DNA from: Planctomycetota bacterium | GTDB taxonomy: Bacteria; Planctomycetota; Phycisphaerae; Phycisphaerales; SM1A02 | DNA length: 32,563 nucleotides | Direction of reading: 5' to 3' | Assembly: GCA_022568135.1 (NCBI GenBank) | Contig: JADFFQ010000044.1 | Span: 1-32,563, forward strand | Shown: one piece after another, positions 30,538 to 32,563 of the stretch | How positions within the stretch are numbered: position 1 is the stretch's first letter | Layout: each line of letters opens with the position of its first letter | Notes under the pieces: generated by a model | The model's input: the letters and a program-made list of their open reading frames with translations, nothing else | What the model was told of the DNA's origin: nothing | The model's database searches: none | Program-made: the position numbers and the translations under genes

Positions 30538-30934
30538 GATCTCCTGCCGGGAGGGAAGAATCCGATCCGGTCAGCCGTTGTTTCTAAGGATGGTTGACTT
30601 ATCAGGAGTCACGTAGGCGGGCGTGTTGGGACGACGCCGACTGCGGGGCCCGGCTCAGGACCAATGACGCGACCGGGCCGGGGCTCGTCACAGGATGTCG
30701 AGCGGACGCAACATCCTGCCTAAGCCGAATGCGCGGAGACTCGCGGCGGTCCGAGAAGATCGAGTCGTCGCCGCGCGAGCCTTGAGATTGGCCTGTCAGT
30801 GTGCTAGCGGGTTCCAAGGCGGTGCGGTGGTTGCATAGTTCCAATGGGGCTACAGTTATAAGTCGATATTACACATGGCTTTGTGGAAGTTCATCACAGC
30901 CGGCGTCGAGCAAGGTGCGGGCAGGAGTCACGAG
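30538..30934 (+). other. Hairpin-rich region upstream of the thiolase gene
   Basis: No gene is seen. Two strong hairpins lie in it: CAGGATGT (30691-30698) with ACATCCTG (30711-30718) and a 12-base loop, and CGCGGCG (30742-30748) with CGCCGCG (30769-30775). Together they could form a small structured RNA or a leader, but the only candidate promoter seen (30857) is downstream of both. Confidence 0.4.
30857..30862 (+). promoter_or_regulatory. Candidate -10 box of the thiolase operon
   Basis: TATAAG, five of six to consensus, in the only AT-rich stretch before the gene. TTGCAT at 30831 is 20 bases further up, a longer spacer than normal. A start near 30869 would leave ATG 30875 almost without leader and favours GTG 30935. 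Confidence 0.4.
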
Positions 30935-32239
30935 GTGGGCAGGGTCATACGCAGCCCGAGAATCGCCATCTTGGATGGTATCCGCACGCCGTTCTGCAAG
31001 GCCGGCGGCGCACTGAGAGATGTCCCCGCGGACGATCTTGGCGCGATCGTGGTCAAGGAGCTGCTGGCCCGCAATGGCGTCGACGGCGAGCTCATCGACG
31101 AGGTCATCTTCGGCAACGTCGCGCAGCCGGCTCATGCCGCCAACATCGCCCGGGTGATCAGCCTCAAGGCCGGCCTGCCGCAGAGTGTTGTCGCCCACAC
31201 AGTTCATCACAACTGCGCTTCGGGCATACAGGCGATGACTACGGCAGCGCTGCACATCCATACCCAGCAGGCGGAGCTGGTGGTTGCCGGCGGAACCGAA
31301 TCGATGAGCCAGATCCCGCTGCTGTTTGGGCCGCAGATGACCGCGCTGCTTCTGCGAATGTTCAAGGCCAGAACATTAGGCCAGCGCCTCAAAGCGATTG
31401 CCTCGTTCCGCCCGTCGTTTCTGAGGCCGGTTGTTGCGCTTCAGCTGGGGCTCACCGATCCAATCTGCGGACTGAACATGGGACAGACCGCCGAGCTGTT
31501 GGCCCGCGAGTTTGGTGTGACGCGCGAAGAACAAGATGCCTTTGCTCTGGCGAGCCATCGAAAGGCGATCGTGGCTGCGAGCGAACACCGTCTCGATGAA
31601 GAGATCGTCCCGGTTGTTGGTCCACCTGACTATGCGCACGTTCAAACGAGCGATGACGGGCCGCGACCGGACCAATCGCCCGAGGCGCTGCGCAAGCTCA
31701 AGCCATACTTCGACCGTCATGCGGGCACTGTTACCGTTGGGAATACATGCCCGGTCACGGATGGGGCGGCCGCGCTGCTGCTGGCCGGTGAAGAAAAGGC
31801 GCGTGAGCTGGGCATAAAGCCGCTGGGCTATCTGGGCGGTTGGGCCTATGCGGCGCTTGACGGGCAGCGCATGGGTCTGGGGCCGGTCTATGCGACTGCG
31901 AAACTCCTGGATCAGATCGATCTGCAGCTCGACGCGTTCGACCTGATCGAACTCAATGAGGCGTTCGCTGCCCAAGTGATCGCCAACGAACGAGCCTTCG
32001 CGTCTTCGACCTTCGCCAAGGAGCACCTTGGCCGAGACCAAGCGATCGGGGAGCTGGATCGGCAGCGCCTCAACGTCAACGGAGGTGCGGTTGCAATCGG
32101 TCATCCGGTGGGCGCGACCGGGACGCGGCTCGTCCTGACACTGCTTCATGAATTGCGGCGGCGCGAGAAGCAGCGCGGGCTGGCCACGCTGTGCGTCGGT
32201 GGCGGCCAAGGCGCCGCCGTCGCCCTGGAGGCGGCCTAG
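30935..32239 (+). CDS. fadI: Acetyl-CoA C-acyltransferase (beta-oxidation thiolase)
   Basis: A 434-residue thiolase that splits 3-ketoacyl-CoA with CoA, or runs the condensation in reverse. Catalytic residues are present: the nucleophilic Cys in HHNCASGIQAM (residue 94), the His in GGAVAIGHPVGATG, and the second Cys in TLCVGGGQGAA. IAILDGIRTPFCKAGGALRD at the start and DLIELNEAFAAQVIANE are standard. GTG 30935 is preferred because AGGAG lies seven bases before it and the length then matches FadI; ATG 30875 is in frame but has no ribosome site and adds 20 residues of unlike sequence. The next gene, two bases downstream, encodes the partner hydratase/dehydrogenase, so this is a fadIJ-type operon. 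Specific assignment to FadI rather than another thiolase rests on this pairing and length. Confidence 0.88.
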   Translation: MGRVIRSPRIAILDGIRTPFCKAGGALRDVPADDLGAIVVKELLARNGVDGELIDEVIFGNVAQPAHAANIARVISLKAGLPQSVVAHTVHHNCASGIQAMTTAALHIHTQQAELVVAGGTESMSQIPLLFGPQMTALLLRMFKARTLGQRLKAIASFRPSFLRPVVALQLGLTDPICGLNMGQTAELLAREFGVTREEQDAFALASHRKAIVAASEHRLDEEIVPVVGPPDYAHVQTSDDGPRPDQSPEALRKLKPYFDRHAGTVTVGNTCPVTDGAAALLLAGEEKARELGIKPLGYLGGWAYAALDGQRMGLGPVYATAKLLDQIDLQLDAFDLIELNEAFAAQVIANERAFASSTFAKEHLGRDQAIGELDRQRLNVNGGAVAIGHPVGATGTRLVLTLLHELRRREKQRGLATLCVGGGQGAAVALEAA

Positions 32240-32241
32240 CC

Positions 32242-32563
32242 ATGAGCAACGCCTGGACGAAAAGTCTTGACAGCGACCGGATCGCCTGGCTCACCTTCGA
32301 TCTTCCCGACGAAAAGGTGAACAAGTTCACGGCGTCCGCACTGGCTGAACTCAGCGCGATGCTCGATCAGCTTGCTGCTGAGGAGGCGATCAAGGCGATT
32401 GTGATCCGTAGCGGTAAGCAGGGCAACTTCATTGCTGGGGCGGACATCAACGAGCTGGCGCGGATCAAGGATGTCCGGGACGCGAAGGCCAAATCCCAGG
32501 CCGGTCATGCGGTGTTCGCCAAGCTGGCGGCGCTGCCGATCCCAACGATCGCGGCGATCCACG
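32242..32563 (+). CDS. fadJ: Fatty oxidation complex alpha subunit, N-terminal part
   Basis: The first 107 codons of a gene that runs off the right edge. The start MSNAWTKSLDSDRIAWLTFD is followed by LPDEKVNKFTASALAEL, IKAIVIRSGKQGNFIAGADI and NELARIKD, the crotonase fold's first strands and oxyanion-hole segment. This is the enoyl-CoA hydratase half that opens FadJ/FadB-type trifunctional proteins; the 3-hydroxyacyl-CoA dehydrogenase half would lie beyond the window. It begins two bases after the thiolase stop, so the two are translated from one message. A stand-alone enoyl-CoA hydratase cannot be excluded from this fragment, but VNKFTASALAEL and the thiolase neighbour favour FadJ. Confidence 0.8.
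   Translation, partial: MSNAWTKSLDSDRIAWLTFDLPDEKVNKFTASALAELSAMLDQLAAEEAIKAIVIRSGKQGNFIAGADINELARIKDVRDAKAKSQAGHAVFAKLAALPIPTIAAIH

Overview
The window is GC-rich, densely coded bacterial chromosome, most likely from a planctomycete of the Phycisphaerae type. This is inferred from four things. There are decayed dockerin-like tails (DGTVGILDLL...ANW) of the kind these genomes carry in many copies. A large Ser/Thr kinase-TPR protein is present. A small membrane protein and a coiled-coil protein sit just ahead of mreB. The GlmU-like enzyme is of the 'alternative' type known from Planctomycetes and Bacteroidetes. No phage, insertion sequence, CRISPR array or rRNA was seen.

Layout. Positions 1-5954 (minus strand) hold an exported metallo-beta-lactamase-fold protein (cut by the window edge), a SAM methyltransferase, a TetR regulator, topA and miaA. 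Positions 6105-10187 (plus) hold a 1130-residue protein that fuses a class III cyclase-like domain, a protein kinase, one membrane helix and about ten kinesin-light-chain-type TPRs. It is followed by a two-gene DUF4258/YgiT toxin-antitoxin-like module lying between two decayed copies of another TPR protein's 3' end. Positions 10624-15556 hold central metabolism and housekeeping: pgk, a thioredoxin-fold exported protein, rpe, a histidine-phosphatase-fold protein that has lost its catalytic residues, and accD.

Positions 15543-23823 form a cell-envelope block: lnt, a HEAT-repeat lipoprotein, an MreC-like coiled-coil membrane protein, a 59-residue membrane protein, mreB, mreC, a probable mreD and a GlmU-like sugar nucleotidyltransferase/acyltransferase. 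These fit together as lipoprotein maturation, rod-shape scaffold and cell-wall precursor supply. Positions 24429-27414 hold polA with all three proofreading motifs, then a tRNA-Asp with its own promoter and terminator. Positions 27415-30537 are an accessory stretch: a tandem-PilZ protein bracketed by two decayed dockerin tails, a convergent TIR plus winged-helix protein, and a small CxxC protein. Positions 30935-32563 begin a fatty-acid beta-oxidation operon (fadI-like thiolase, then fadJ, cut by the window end).

Non-coding structure is unusually rich. A REP-like 29-nt hairpin occurs three times with compensatory stem changes, and a second hairpin type occurs as an inverted pair before polA. 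Heptamer arrays occur at five places, one of them inside lnt. Strong hairpins lie in the leaders of the coiled-coil gene and mreB. The best candidates for something new are the two gene cassettes held between direct copies of decayed gene tails, the pseudo-phosphatase next to rpe, the MreC-like partner upstream of mreB, the cyclase-kinase-TPR fusion and the TIR-winged-helix gene. All calls rest on reading the sequence; no database search was run.
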